The notes below the pieces were generated by a model, which was not told where the DNA came from, did no database searches, and was given only the letters and a program-made list of their open reading frames with translations. Positions 43,920 to 55,543 of a stretch of DNA of 64,000 nt are shown here, piece by piece. The position numbers and the translations under genes were made by a program. This DNA is from Siphonodentalium dalli. Lineage: Eukaryota > Mollusca > Scaphopoda > Gadilida > Siphonodentaliidae. Every line of letters begins with the position of its first letter. Positions within the stretch are counted from its first letter, which is position 1. Location: NCBI GenBank assembly GCA_032622095.1, contig CP136069.1:81302958-81366957 (forward strand). Direction: 5' to 3'.

Positions 43920-45480
43920 ATTTCAATGCCAAAATGCGGTTCAGATCAAATAATCAAAACTGGAGTTATCGGTCGGAAACCGAAATGTTATGAAATTGGT
44001 CAAATTCTAAGTCGAAAAAGGGCTGTAACTCACATTAAAATAACTGGACGGAACCCATATTCGAACTTGGCCTGTATCGTTAGCTGGGAAATACACATAC
44101 CAACTCCGGTTCAGATCAAATAATCCAAACTGGAGTTATCGGTCGGAATCCAAATATGTTAACAGATGGTCAAATTCTAAGTCGAAAAAGGGCCGTAACT
44201 CATGTAAAAATAATTGGACGGAACCCATATTCGAACTTGGCCTGTAGTTTTAGCCGGGAAATACACATACCAGCTTTGGTTCAGATCAAACAAGCCGTCG
44301 GAGACGGCGGTATCCCCCGCCGAAATGTGCAGTTGGGGAAGTGCATTCTCAATAAAGTTTACTTCTCAGTATGTGGTAAATAAGAGGTGGGATTTTGTCA
44401 AAAAGTCAGGCTCGCGAACTCATTTTAGGTACTAGTCATGGGAACAAATATACCAAAAATCTTTTAAATGCGTTGATATAAATTTTTAGCAAAATTTAAA
44501 AAAAAAATATATTTGATAAAATATACCTCAATATCTCCATAACCATGCATAAATATTCTTAGAATGACATTTTACTTCTTGACAGCCCATTTCACATGGT
44601 GGTCTGTGTACGGAACTGGAAAAGCATGTGTGTCCATTTGAATATTAGAGAGAAGTAGGTCGAGTGTTCCTCCAAGTATATGTGTCGGCTGCACAACAGA
44701 TTGATGTATTTTGAAGATGTTTTCAAGTTGAGACACATATTTCTCCCGATGGATGTTGAAATTGAAATCACCAGTGCAGATTATTGTAACAAATTTTAAA
44801 AAGTCCAATAACTCTGCTTAAAATAACCGGCCGGACCTGGTTTGCGAACTCATTCTAGATACTGGTCATGTGAAATCCATTGAGATTTGTGGAAATGAGC
44901 CCTGTGACGTCGTCCATTTGCACACAAAAAAACAAACTAAGTCCAATAACTCTGCTTAAAATATCCTGCTGGACCTGGTTTTCGAGCTCGTTCTAGATAC
45001 TGATCATGTGAACACAAATAACAAAAATCTTTGAAATCCGTTGACATTTGTGGAAATGAGCCCTGTGACGTTGTCTATATGCTATTTGGTAAATAATAAA
45101 CAAAGTCCAATAACTCCGGTAAAAATAACCGGCCGGACCTGGCATGCGAACTCATTCTAGGTAATGGTCAGGTGAACTCATATACCAAATATCTTTGAAA
45201 TCCATAGAGATTTGTGGAAATGAGCCCTGTGACCTCGTCTATATGCTATTTGGTAAATTTAACAAAAATAATAAACAAAGATCAATAACTCTGGTAAAAA
45301 TATCCTGCCAGGCCTGGCTTGAGAACTCATTTCTAGGTAACGGTCAGGTGAACTCACATACCAACTTTGGTTCAGATCAAATAATCCAAACTGGAGTTAT
45401 CGATCGAAAACCAAAAATGTTAACGGACGGACAGACTGATTACATAATACGACCTTTTTTCAAAAAGGGCGTATAAAAAT
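43920..45480. repeat. Tandem array of about 130 bp units with a captured coding fragment
   Basis: Units carry TCAGATCAAATAATC, AACTGGAGTTATCGGTCGG, AGTCCAATAACTCTGC and GCGAACTCATTCTAG. The array closes with GGACGGACAGACTG and AAAAGGGCGTATAAAAA. An endonuclease-like frame at 44572-44808 interrupts it. Confidence 0.75.
44572..44808 (-). pseudogene. Endonuclease/exonuclease/phosphatase (EEP) domain fragment
   Basis: The frame reads IICTGDFNFNIH, then QSVVQPTHILGGTLDLLL and PYTDHHVKWAVKK. GDFN, the T-x2-G-x-x-LDL segment and the terminal DHH are the conserved motifs of APE-like EEP nucleases found in LINEs and in some animal Helitrons. Only the C-terminal half is present. It sits flush inside a tandem array whose unit sequence resumes on both sides, so it looks captured or inserted. 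Confidence 0.68.
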
Positions 45481-45985
45481 GCATTAAATATCATTAAATA
45501 GTAGGAACTTTAAAGTGACGTTGCCACGACGTTACATATTGATGTGGCAAATGTCCTATGCTCAACGTTCACTTCCGCCCTAATGTAATTATCCTATTTA
45601 ATAACATTATTAATAATAGGTTTTTGGAAACTAAGGGCAAAATACTATAGAAAATTATGTGGATGGAATTATTAATAATTAAAACAATGGGAGTTTTTCA
45701 TTATTATTTAATTTCACAATTAAAACATTGCAAAACATAATTGTTTTTATTAATAAAAAAAATACATCTTAATACCTCTTAATAAATACTAGAGCTATAA
45801 CAAACACTGCACTTTCCTTTCAATCAACACAACAAGATGTGGTCTCTTGCCTCAAAACACTTCCAACACATATTTTGATCGGAAATGGCATACTTCAAAC
45901 TTGGTTATGTTATTGGCGTGTCCATTGGGTTGTCCATTGGGTTGCTACAGAAATATTCTTGGCACAAAAGCACCTCAAGATATAT
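45481..45985. other. AT-rich intergenic DNA
   Basis: No gene or repeat boundary recognised. Confidence 0.4.
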
Positions 45986-45988
45986 CCA

Positions 45989-46140
45989 CAGTAGGGCTTC
46001 ACGGTATTTCGGTATTTAGTCATACCGCGGTTTTATTTTTAATACCGTGTAGTCGGTATTGGATTTCTTGAATAGTCGGTATACCGCTGCACAATATATT
46101 TTCTTGTTTTAGTCGGTTTACGACAGCAAATGTTAATAAA
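45989..46140. repeat. hAT-like left terminus, related to 29274-30061
   Basis: TAGGGCTTCACGGTATTTCG and TTAGTCATACCGCGG resemble the left end at 29274 and the inner right end near 30000. GGTATACCG-type motifs repeat. No matching right terminus is found before 48130. Confidence 0.55.
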
Positions 46141-46228
46141 ATACATATTCTGAGGCACCAAAGCGTGCATGTAAGTAACGAACGAGAACGAGAACCAGTG
46201 AGACGAAACGAGAACCAGCGAGCGAGAC

Positions 46229-47670
46229 GATACGAGAACCAGCGAGACGAGATGATAACCAGCCAGTCGCGTAACTGCAACAAAGTGCGAAAATAAATTA
46301 TCACAAAGGCAGTGCCAACACGTTGTACGCTGATGAATGTGTGTTTATAGTCGTCTCATTTGCAGTTCAAATTAGTGTACACAAAGCAATAATTAGACCA
46401 TGGTCGCCATCCATACAATTACGAAATGTAAACTATACTCTCACCATTGTTTCCGTGCTAATGTTTATCCACCATCGAGACACCACGGATAAATACAAAT
46501 TGCTTGGGGACGTTTTAGTATAATCTGAACTAAAATCTCCTCATTGTATATACTACTGTTTTTTGTATTTTTCATAAGAGACGTCAGTAGTACCCAACAC
46601 ATTGTTAAGATCACAAGTGACATGCATTGCATTGTCCTCTTTTCGCGTGTCCGTGTGACACTGCATTCACACATGAATATTGAATTTCGTACTGCATGTT
46701 CCAAAGGATCTTAACTAGCGAAATGTTTGGACATTATTCTTGAAGCTCTAATCCACAGGAATGCGCAACAAGTCAAACGACCGGTGAATTCAAAGAAAAC
46801 AATCTGCGAACTACTTAAGAAATCGATTGGGGTCATTGGATTTTGACCAAAGGGATGCACATACTTAGTCATTCCTTATAATCATATGCCAGTACATTTT
46901 AATAGAACAGTAATAATTAGAACAACTTTTTAAAACTACCAAAAAAATTGATACGAGAACCAGCGAGACGAGATGATAACCAGCCAGTCGCGTAACTGCA
47001 ACAAAGTGCGAAAATAAATTATCACAAAGGCAGTGCCAACACGTTGTACGCTGATGAATGTGTGTTTATAGTCGTCTCATTTGCAGTTCAAATTAGTGTA
47101 CACAAAGCAATAATTAGACCATGGTCGCCATCCATACAATTACGAAATGTAAACTATACTCTCACCATTGTTTCCGTGCTAATGTTTATCCACCATCGAG
47201 ACACCACGGATAAATACAAATTGCTTGGGGACGTTTTAGTATAATCTGAACTAAAATCTCCTCATTGTATATACTACTGTTTTTTGTATTTTTCATAAGA
47301 GACGTCAGTAGTACCCAACACATTGTTGAGATCACAAGTGACATGCATTGCATTGTCCTCTTTTCGCGTGTCCGTGTGACACTGCATTCACACATGAATA
47401 TTGAATTTCGTACTGCATGTTCCAAAGGATCTTAACTAGCGAAATGTTTGGACATTATTCTTGAAGCTCTAATCCACAGGAATGCGCAACAAGTCAAACG
47501 ACCGGTGAATTCAAAGAAAACAATCTGCGAACTACTTAAGAAATCGATTGGGGTCATTGGATTTTGACCAAAGGGATGCACATACTTAGTCATTCCTTAT
47601 AATCATATGCCAGTACATTTTAATAGAACAGTAATAATTAGAACAACTTTTTAAAACTACCAAAAAAATT
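46229..47670. repeat. 721 bp tandem duplication, nearly identical copies
   Basis: 46229-46949 is repeated at 46950-47670. The only difference I find is A at 46607 against G at 47328. The join reads AAAAAAATTGATACGAG, and the outer right edge resumes AAAAAAATTGATTAGTG, so GAT microhomology marks the junction. No gene is recognised; a purine-rich ACGAGAACCAGCGAG run precedes it. Confidence 0.95.
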
Positions 47671-48130
47671 GATTAGTGACATATTGTTCAAATTCCATTG
47701 AAGTCTCCCAATAACAACATGCAGCAAGCTTGAAGTGACGTAGGTGTTTCCGATGCTCATAAAACAAATAATAGGTTATCGCACTTTGCTACAAGTTTGA
47801 AATTCTTGTATTAACTCTGAATCATCAAAACCAGTTCCAACACAATCTCACGAATAAGCTGATATGACCATAAGTAGCTAATAATGACCAAAGTTTGAAG
47901 TTTGCCATTTTACAATCCAAACTCCATTAATAAAATATGTGAGAAACATTTGGAGCCACACACACATTCGTCTCAAAAGTTATTTGAAAATTGAATTTCC
48001 ATCGGAAAAACCAGACAGCCTAATGTTCTAAAATTGTTAACGTTTGTTTATCCTTCAATCAAACTGGACTGTGGGGAACATTTGAAAGGAAATTAGTTCT
48101 GGTGACAGCCACTTCTGCTGACTGGGGTCC
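47671..48130. other. Intergenic DNA without recognised feature
   Basis: AT-rich, no gene or repeat boundary recognised. Confidence 0.4.
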
Positions 48131-48570
48131 AAGCCTTGAAATAGTGTGTCTGTCATTTGCAGAATGAGGTCCCCAGAGGGTGAATTTAGTGTTACACTGC
48201 ACAGTGGGGTAGCATAACTAAATTCACCCTATGGGGGACCTCATTATATATCGGCCTCATCTTCTGGGAGTTTTTTAGTATCAAATTAACATTGCTTTTA
48301 GTTACTTTTCCCCCTTCTGTTCAGTTTCAATATCCCCTAATTTGCAGAAGATAAAATGCAAAATCGAGGTGACTAATGGGTGAACCAACTTCAACTGGGG
48401 AAAATCAATCTGATCCTAGATCTCCAACAGCAGTTGAGGACTCAGCAGAATGAGGTCCACAGAGAGTGAATTTGGTGATGCTAGCCTGCCATGCGGGATA
48501 GTCAATAAAGTCACCCTGGGGACCTCAATCTGCAAATGACTTACTCTATTTTCAAGGCTTGCTGGGGTCC
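48130..48570. repeat. GAATGAGGTCCCC-family palindromic element
   Basis: AAGCCTTGAAATAGTGTGTC at the left, GAATGAGGTCCCCAGAGGG with a degraded partner, a second block near 48448, and ACTCTATTTTCAAGGCTTG at the right, inverted to the start. Confidence 0.75.
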
Positions 48571-48644
48571 TCAACATAGAATTATTTTATAGCAGGGAAT
48601 CTATCAAAATAATAGGATGGAACTGAGACCACACCCTCAAAGGC

Positions 48645-49073
48645 CCACTTAATTTTCCGAATCGCCAGATCACATTTTATACAACATATTCCATATTATA
48701 TACCATTTGAAGCTCCAAAAACATTGTATTATCAACAGATCCGGTCGAAAAAACTGGGACCATGTTCTTTTTGTCGAGGTACCAAGGTGTGTTCTGTGCT
48801 TTATTTTCATCCAGACTGTACTGTAAAGTCTATTATTCTCAATGGAAGGGGAACAACTCTATCTCTTAATTTGAATTCTGACGTATTCTGGGTTGACAAC
48901 AGGGAAAGTTTTTGAATGAATCTGAGAATCTTTATCACTTGGCAGACACTCCTAGGCCACAGCTGTTCAGTATTTTGGTGGAATATATATTTTAGGTTCC
49001 TCTTCCAAATTGTATATAACATGGAATATGTTGTGTATAATGTTATCTGGGCAATCAAAAATTAAGTGGGCCT
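48645..49073. mobile_element. AAAGGCCCACTT-ended MITE, uninterrupted copy
   Basis: Ends AAAGGCCCACTTAATTTTCC and AAAATTAAGTGGGCCTTT are inverted, about 430 bp apart. The inner arms ATACAACATATTCCAT and ATGGAATATGTTGTGTAT are also inverted. It is the uninterrupted counterpart of 25840-27268. Confidence 0.78.
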
Positions 49074-49079
49074 TTAACA

Positions 49080-50354
49080 CATGAATTTTATCAAAGTTAG
49101 GCTTTTTACAACCCAAATCTCATACCTTGATAATCATAACAGAAAATCTTCTGGGAGGCCTATTTTACAAAAAAATCATCTTGTCTGCTGTATGAAAATC
49201 ACAGCGAAAGCAGTTCAAAATCTGTGATCAAGATATCAATAGACAGAATATGGGGATGTGTGTACCAATTAACCCTTTAGTATCATGGTGTTGACTGTAA
49301 ACACTCCATTTTCAGGTATATAATGCAATGGTAATTGAAATTTATTCGTTCAATAACCCGTGTTAGCATTTCATTATCCATAAAAATAAACTGAAGATAT
49401 TCATGTTCTTAATCATGTTAGCATTACAAATATTAAAATGCTAAAATTTAGGTAAAATCTAAAAAAAAATCCTTTTTTGGTCCTGAAATCTATTACCACT
49501 ATAGTCACGAAAGGGTCAAATAGGAGTCCACTCCTGGTAGCAAGTCCCATATTTGAGTGAAAGGTCACTTCACCAGTGTTGCGAGCCTCTTGTTTGTACA
49601 ACATATGCACTAGATCTAAGAACAGTTCTAAGACTTGGACATTTTATGCCCTCTACATATACATCAACCAAGACATCATTCCAAGAAAGATGTCATATCA
49701 TGAGTATTTCATGATTAAAAGCTAATAAATAACCTAATATCTATAGGTTTCACGCTGGCCAGAATTTTTAATTTTTTTTATTTCTAAATTTATTTGGCCA
49801 CTTTTCAGAAACATTGGAGAAATTTAAAAACCAAAATATGGGATCGTCGAGAAAATCAAAACTAAAACAAAAATATAATGAAACGCACACAAAAAATTGC
49901 GAGTTGGACAAAAGTGATAATGGAAATGTGCACGGATGTAAACCGCAAAAACTGAAACAGGTCCAATCGGCAAAGTTCATCAACTTAAATGAGCATTGAT
50001 TCGCCTTCGTCTACTTATTTTGAAACAACAATTTCACAAAGCAGTAAATTTAGTGTTGTCGCTTGATTAAGAAAGTACACCATTCCAGCTAGCAGATAAT
50101 CATCATGGTTTTGATAAGTATGTGCGACTTTTGAAGAATTGTTATTCATGCACCAGCGAGCAACTGCTGAATAGCTGTTAACAGTTCAAGTGTTTCATGG
50201 AGATCTGATGATAATCCGAGAGGTGATTGCTGATTATAGCTTTGAAAGATTTTGGCTAGAAGTTTAGCCAAATGAAATTTCTTTGGTCATTTAAAAACAA
50301 AATTGGCCATTGGTCACTGAAAGCATGAACCTGAATATCTAAACATGTCAACTC
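49080..50354 (-). other. HMGCL: Probable HMGCL 3' UTR and downstream DNA
   Basis: Downstream of the stop at 50355. On the minus strand the first clear AATAAA candidates read as TTTATT on + at about 49777 and 49789, which would give a 3' UTR near 560 nt. Position of cleavage is inferred only. Confidence 0.35.
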
Positions 50355-50456
50355 TCATAGTGAACTCTTCACTTGTGCAACCTTAGATCCTGTTGGTCGA
50401 CCGAGTGCTTTTGATATAAATCTGCTTGCTTCTAACAACTTGTCCATTTCAATACC
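50355..50456 (-). CDS. HMGCL: HMG-CoA lyase, terminal coding exon
   Basis: Minus-strand acceptor TTTTTTTCAG precedes 50456; the stop TGA is at 50355-50357. The phase-0 exon has 33 codons: GIEMDKLLEASRFISKALG, then RPTGSKVAQVKSSL. The vertebrate enzyme ends in a similar KVAQ-x3-KL-type tail, which approximates a C-terminal peroxisomal signal; here the end is SSL, an SKL-like variant, so dual mitochondrial and peroxisomal location is possible (inference). Confidence 0.93.
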   Translation of the reverse strand, partial: GIEMDKLLEASRFISKALGRPTGSKVAQVKSSL

Positions 50457-51477
50457 CTGAAAAAAATTTAGATTTATCAAGTACAATGAATATTCTAAAT
50501 GAATCTGTTTTGTCTGTGAATAATTTATTAATAAGCTATCAGTGGTAAAGTTGATTTAGATTATTTCATCGACTGAATTTAAAGATGTATAATCCAGTGC
50601 ATAATCTGAAATAACGTTCGCAAATTACTATTTCTTTGGCTTCGGCGGTAAAAAATATTTTATTTGAGTCAAGGAACCCACCCATCAAAGCTTAGAGCGG
50701 TCAGATATCGATGTTTGAAAGCTATTGTTTTTCACCATCGATAATCTTTAGTGGCCTAGTAAACAGCCGACACAAGAAGACTGTCTCGGACCAAATTGCG
50801 GATGAGAATAGATAACTCTAAAATCAAGTGGCTTTTGTTTGTCAGATATTTGACAAACCAGCAAAATTTCGTTGAACATAATGTTGATAAATAACAGGTT
50901 TTGGGCAATTTTATTCAAAAGTTGACTGTGGTTAGCACTATTTTTGGGCAATTACTCGATTCTGATAACTGAAGCAGCATTTAAAAAAATATTGTTGTTG
51001 TTGGAATCTGATGATATGGGGACCATCGAATCGGATTGTGTACCTTTAACGTAACAAGCCAGTTGCGCTTATCCATGCGTGCAACCTTTATATTCGCGTT
51101 TAATCTGTTGGGAATATTTTTAATAGGCACAAAATAATTTTGGTACAAATATCGTGGAAGTAAGATTGAACAGACCTGTATCCCAATTCAAATTTCTATT
51201 CATTATAGTAATTAGTAACTATGTTCAAACATGTGTTAAACACATGATGTATTGCATCTGCAGTCTGAGTAAAAATAAGGAGCCTCGCACATATAAGAGA
51301 ATAAAATAAATTGATCAAACAATATTTATCTTGACCTTGTAAGCCAGTGCATTCTCTTAAATATGCAAGGCTCACTATGGGAGACTCGCATATAGAAGAG
51401 AATGCACTGGCACAGGATCTTTAATGCTGCACCAGCGCAGCTCCCGTCATGAAAGGGTTAAGAGATAGTGCACATAC
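50457..51477. other. HMGCL intron with two mobile remnants
   Basis: About 50560-51045 is an AGGTACTC-type element: TTTCTTTGGCTTC, GAGTCAAGGAACCCACCC, and right end GTACCT before TTAA at 51046-51049. About 51275-51460 is a type II TTAA MITE with a core hairpin at 51345-51410 and right end GCAGCTCCCGTCATGAAAGG followed by GTTAA. Confidence 0.65.
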
Positions 51478-51603
51478 CGTTTTTATTGCCAGTCCATGTA
51501 ACATATATACAACATCCTCCGTTGACACATTTCCACTTGCTCCTTTAGCATATGGACAGCCTCCCAGACCAGCAACAGAACTGTCCACTACAGATATACC
51601 CAT
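51478..51603 (-). CDS. HMGCL: HMG-CoA lyase, active-site exon
   Basis: Acceptor CTTTCACAG lies before 51603; donor GTATGT follows 51478. The exon has 42 codons, phase 0 at both ends. It encodes [30 protein letters not shown] is the HMG-CoA lyase signature with the catalytic cysteine. The enzyme cleaves HMG-CoA into acetyl-CoA and acetoacetate, the last step of leucine breakdown and ketone-body formation, in the mitochondrial matrix. All signature residues are intact. Confidence 0.97.
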
Positions 51604-51639
51604 CTGTGAAAGACACATAAAGCACTCTTGAATATTTCA

Positions 51640-51968
51640 AACAAGCCTGCAAATAGTGTGTCTGTCATTTGCAGAATGAGATACCCAGAGGGTGAATTTA
51701 GTTAGTGACAATATCCCGCACAGCGTCACCAAATTCACCCTCTGGGAATCTCATTCTGCTCAGGCCTCAACTGCTATGGGAGACCTAGGATCAGACTGAA
51801 GTTCCCCAGTTGAAATTGGTGAACTCATTAGTCACCTCGAATATGCATTTTATTTTCTGTAAATTAGGGGATATAGAAACTTCCCAGATGGGAAAAAGCA
51901 ACTAAAAACAATATTAATTTGAGACTATAGATGAGGCCTGAGCAGAATGTGTTCTACTCTGAGGAACT
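51640..51968. repeat. GAATGAGGTCCCC-family palindromic element
   Basis: AAGCCTGCAAATAGTGTGTC, a GAATGAGATACCCAGAGGG arm and its inverted partner GGGAATCTCATTCTGC, then TCTGAGGAACTCATTCTG. A LINE follows where the right terminus is expected. Confidence 0.7.
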
Positions 51969-52650
51969 CATTCTGTAAATAATAATAATAATAATAAATA
52001 GTTTTTATATAGCGCTTTATCCCATATGGCCCAGAGCGCTTACATTCCTACTAGTACCCTGCCCTCTATCACACGTGATATACATACATCTATACACACC
52101 ACATACCTATAGATATACACATACATCAAAATAATTAAACAACATCTGAGGTAACTTCCCCATAGTGAGCACAGAATAATTCACTCTTTAACAAAGTTTT
52201 GAATTCGGTCAGAGAGTTTGCAAATCTTGTGTCGTGTCTCAGTGAGTTCCAAACATTTGGCGCATACGAATCAAATGCTCTATCGCCATAAGTTTTTTAA
52301 TTTTTTGATGGAATATCCATTAGAGCTTGTGCCTTTGACCTCAGATTCGTAGGTGGAACATACATACTTAAAAGTTTATCAAAATATTGAGGCAATACAG
52401 GGAGAATACTTGAACTAGATTCTGATTTTTTATAACAGAATGACGCACACTTGTAGTCTATGCATGCACGAATAGGAAGGTAGTGTAGTTCTTGTAGCAA
52501 TGGTGTTACACGTGAAAATTTTGGTTTGCGGGAAACAATCATCAATGACAAACACACTATGTGCAGGCTTGATTTCAAACAGTTTCCTTTTATTTGAAAA
52601 CACAATTGGTGACTTTGTGATGGTCTATCTCTTGCCAGCAAGTTTTATGT
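51969..52650 (-). mobile_element. 5'-truncated LINE (CR1/L2-like 3' end)
   Basis: On the minus strand a coding tail is followed by AAGCGCTCTGGGCC, AAAGCGCTATATAAAAAC and an (ATT)n tail (TAATAATAATAATAATAA on + at about 51978). A GCGCTATATAAA hairpin with a microsatellite tail is a common CR1/L2-type LINE 3' end. It lies in an HMGCL intron, same strand as the gene. Confidence 0.75.
52297..52641 (-). pseudogene. C-terminal end of LINE reverse-transcriptase protein
   Basis: The frame contains LLQELHYLPIRACIDYKCAS and LLSMYVPPTNLRSK. The pattern L-x2-LHWLP-v-x2-RI-x-YK followed by a Y-x-P-x2-x-LRS segment is the conserved tail after the RT domain in CR1/Jockey-type LINEs. The RT catalytic core is not in this copy. 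Confidence 0.8.
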
Positions 52651-53597
52651 GAATTCCTTGGTATAAAATAATAGATATGAATCGAGGACACCTGCTATCA
52701 ATTAATAATTTTATAGATTTTATTTAGAATTTCTTACGACATTAGTAGGACAGTTTTATGGGCTATTTTATAGAAATAGAAAACCATGCAGAAATGTTCA
52801 GAGCATACCAGGAGCGTGCCAAGAGAGCACTCATTTTGTCAGCACCCACAATTTCATCATATGTCAAGTTAGTTACTGATCAAGATAATAGAAACTATAC
52901 CACAATGGGAGTAAATGTGCATACCTTAATCGTATTTAAATTCGCGCTGTACCATTTTTTGCTCAGTTTTTAATTCGCGCACTTTGAATTCTGGATGCTG
53001 CGCGAATTCAAAACTGACACAAATATTGTAACTGATAACATTTTCTGTATTCTATATAGTTGTTTGTTGGTTGACATAATTAATTTAACACAGACCATTA
53101 TGCCAATGGTGTCACGCCAGGGCTGTTGCTTGATACGAAGACGTGCTTTCGTGCACCTTCAGTCTGAAATGTGTGTTTTTCTTACAAGCATTGTAACATC
53201 GAAGATTTTATAATGATTTATCGCTTTACATGTAAATAATGGTGTTGAGAAAAGTTCCCCACATTTAAATACATATGGCCCTGATTGGTTATTCAGCACA
53301 ATATTCCGTAATGTATGTAACTCATAAACACGTCATCTTGTTTTCCTTGTGGTCTGGTATAAACTCATGAGTCATACTATTTTTCGCTCAGTTTTAAATT
53401 CCCGCAACAATGGGTAGGGGAAAATAGTACTGTGCGAGTTTAAGTACGAGTAAGGTAAGTTATTTACAGAAATTATATTTTCTTTTATCAATATGGATAA
53501 AATATTTATGAAAATAATTTATTTTGAGCAAGATTATTCAGTATGGACATGTGAAGTCCCCATAGGAATGTTTCTCAAAACTTTGAATAGCACATAC
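52651..53597. other. HMGCL intron with a small inverted-type repeat
   Basis: ATTTAAATTCGCGCTGTACC, TTTTTTGCTCAGTTTTTAA and TTCGCGC at 52935-52982 resemble ATACTATTTTTCGCTCAG and TTTTAAATTCCCGC at 53367-53405, and GCGCGAATTCAAAACTGAC at 52991-53009 is an inverted piece. No exon seen. Confidence 0.45.
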
Positions 53598-53786
53598 CAT
53601 GAGGGCTGCAAAAATATTTGCAAGTGCTTGTCCATATGTATCATGACAATGTACTGCTAACTTGTCGATTGGAATTTGATTGGACACAACGTGTAACAGT
53701 TCTTTCATAGCACCAGGCGTTCCAACTCCTATCGTATCTCCAAGTGATATCTCGTAGCATCCCATGTCCAGCATCAATTTAGAAAC
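53598..53786 (-). CDS. HMGCL: HMG-CoA lyase, exon with metal-binding HCH motif
   Basis: Acceptor CCTTCAAG lies before 53786 and donor GTATGT follows 53598. The exon has 63 codons, phase 0 at both ends. It encodes GCYEISLGDTIGVGTPGAMK and LAVHCHDTYGQALANIFAAL. In the family, the two histidines of the HCHDT motif bind the divalent metal, and the GDTIG segment lines the TIM-barrel active site. No residue expected from the family appears lost. Confidence 0.97.
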
Positions 53787-54927
53787 CTTGAAGGATAACG
53801 CAATCAATTACTCAAAATCAATATAACTTTCTGAATATAATTTAATTATCATGACATCCACCGAACAATGATAGGTAGATAGCCATGATCTAACTCTGAA
53901 TATAAGTCAAAATAAAAGTTTACTGACCAAATTGTCCCCCGACGAAGGTGGCAGGGAGGAGATGATTACCGCAATTAGTCCAATATGATACAAAATGCAT
54001 ATTCACTAAATATATGTTGCACATCTTCAATGCATTAGTAACAATGTCATGAAATTTTAGGTAAAGAAGTAAAATAGGCAAAAATGGCAAGAACTTTGCC
54101 AAAATGGGTCTAAACAAACTAAGAATGCCAAGTTTAAAAAAAATTTGCTGGAAAATGACATAATACAGGATCATCCCAGGTTGTACGATTCTATTTCGAA
54201 AAATGGCAATAATTCCACCAAAATGACTCCGACTGAACTCAAAATCGCAGTCATGCAGGTTTCCATGCTGGTTGATATCTGTGCCAAATTTTTAAAACAA
54301 TTGACTGGAAAATAACGGAATACAGACTCGGACAAAAGATGCGTCCCAGGATGTACAAATCTATGTCGAAAAATAGCAATAACTCCACCAAAATGAGTCT
54401 GACCGAACTCAAAATTGCAGATGCACAGGATCCCATGCTGGTTGATATATGTGCCAAGTTTTTAAAAAGTGGACAGGAGAATGACAGAATACAGGCTCGG
54501 ACAAAGTTCCGGATGGACAACTAGAGGTGGGACTAAGGATACCTCGAGGTTGCAGTGCATTTGGGCTACATTAAGGGTAATCATATTAACATAATTTTGG
54601 GTAAATAAAGGGGGATAACTTATAATGAGCTTATAATCGCAGGTGCACAGGTTCTCATGGTACTAAATGTCTGTGCCAAGTTTAAACAGAATTGATTGAA
54701 AATTGTAGGAATATAAGCATGGACAGTGTCCACGAACAACAGATGGATGAACGGATGCTCCAGCTAATTCATATATACCCCCATAACTTTGTTAAGATGA
54801 TTGACATGCAAATTTTGTGTTCCATTCTCAGTACTAATGAATATATATAGACATCCTGTCACATTTTTGTAAATTCAAATGGATGGCAACATGATAATAA
54901 TAAATAATTTGAAAATTTAATACCAAC
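53787..54927. other. HMGCL intron with about 130 bp unit array
   Basis: 54050-54800 holds degraded units (AATGGCAATAATTCCACC, AAATGAGTCTGACCG, CATGCTGGTTGATAT at 54263 and 54436). It closes near TGAACGGATGCTCCAGC and ATATATACCCCCATAAC. No exon seen. Confidence 0.6.
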
Positions 54928-54991
54928 CTCAGCTACTTTCTTCGGTTCCATTTCCCCCTCATATGGACAACCGAGGACACATGATACATAT
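54928..54991 (-). CDS. HMGCL: HMG-CoA lyase, small exon
   Basis: Acceptor CTATTTCAG lies before 54991. The 64 nt exon (phase 2 to phase 0) encodes YVSCVLGCPYEGEMEPKKVAE, spelled from position 2 of the first codon. The donor is GTTGGT, a weak GT site. It is required by the phase-0 start of the next exon. SC-x-LGCPYEG matches the family closely. Confidence 0.92.
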
Positions 54992-55453
54992 CTGAAATAG
55001 AAAATATTACAATATAAAATGTGTCCAAAACCAAAGCACGATGCATGCAGTACTTTCTTCATTATGAGGCTTCCATTAATATACCACATTAGGCTTTGAA
55101 CCAGTCAACTATAATTGCTGTGACCGATTTTCCCATACAAATATGCGTATGGTATCTATAAAGTTATTATCGGAAAACAAAAATTGAGCTCAAATTTCAA
55201 CAAAGGGCCATAACTGGTAAAAATGGGGCAGTCGGACCCCAAAATCGAACTCGATATTTATATTATGGTAGTGAATATATACACCAAATTTCATTCCATT
55301 TAGTTCTTAGTTCTGTAGAACTAAAGTTATCATCCAGAAATGAAATACGTCATGTTTTTTTTAAACGGGCATAAATAAACAGAACAATACCACAAGGGTT
55401 ATGTTGATCAGATGTAGCATCAACTGGGTGATGATAAACTCATCTATCCTCAC
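54992..55453. other. HMGCL intron
   Basis: Contains a fragment of the about 130 bp unit array at 55130-55375 (AAAGGGCCATAACTGG, ACCCCAAAATCGAACTCG, AAGTTATCATCCAGAAATG). No exon seen. Confidence 0.5.
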
Positions 55454-55543
55454 CCTCTCACTTTCACATTAGACTTCTTGGCAAGTTTCATGACTTCATC
55501 AAACCTGTTCAAGCTCTCTTCGATACTGCAATTGATATTCTTT
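55454..55543 (-). CDS. HMGCL: HMG-CoA lyase, first exon visible in the window
   Basis: Acceptor TTCTATTTCAG lies before 55543; donor GTGAGG follows 55454. The 90 nt exon starts in phase 2 and ends in phase 2. It encodes KNINCSIEESLNRFDEVMKL and then AKKSNVKVRG, matching the KKNINCSIEES segment of the family. Upstream exons (mitochondrial targeting peptide and the first half of the TIM barrel) are not visible in 55544-64000, so this intron is at least 8.4 kb. Confidence 0.94.

Noticed and set aside
46323-46523. 66-codon frame identical in both copies of the 721 bp duplication
   Set aside because: Identity follows from the recent duplication; no domain, no splice or codon evidence for a gene.
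49814-49999. Lys-rich 61-codon plus-strand frame
   Set aside because: Downstream of HMGCL on the other strand, low complexity, both strands open; no support.
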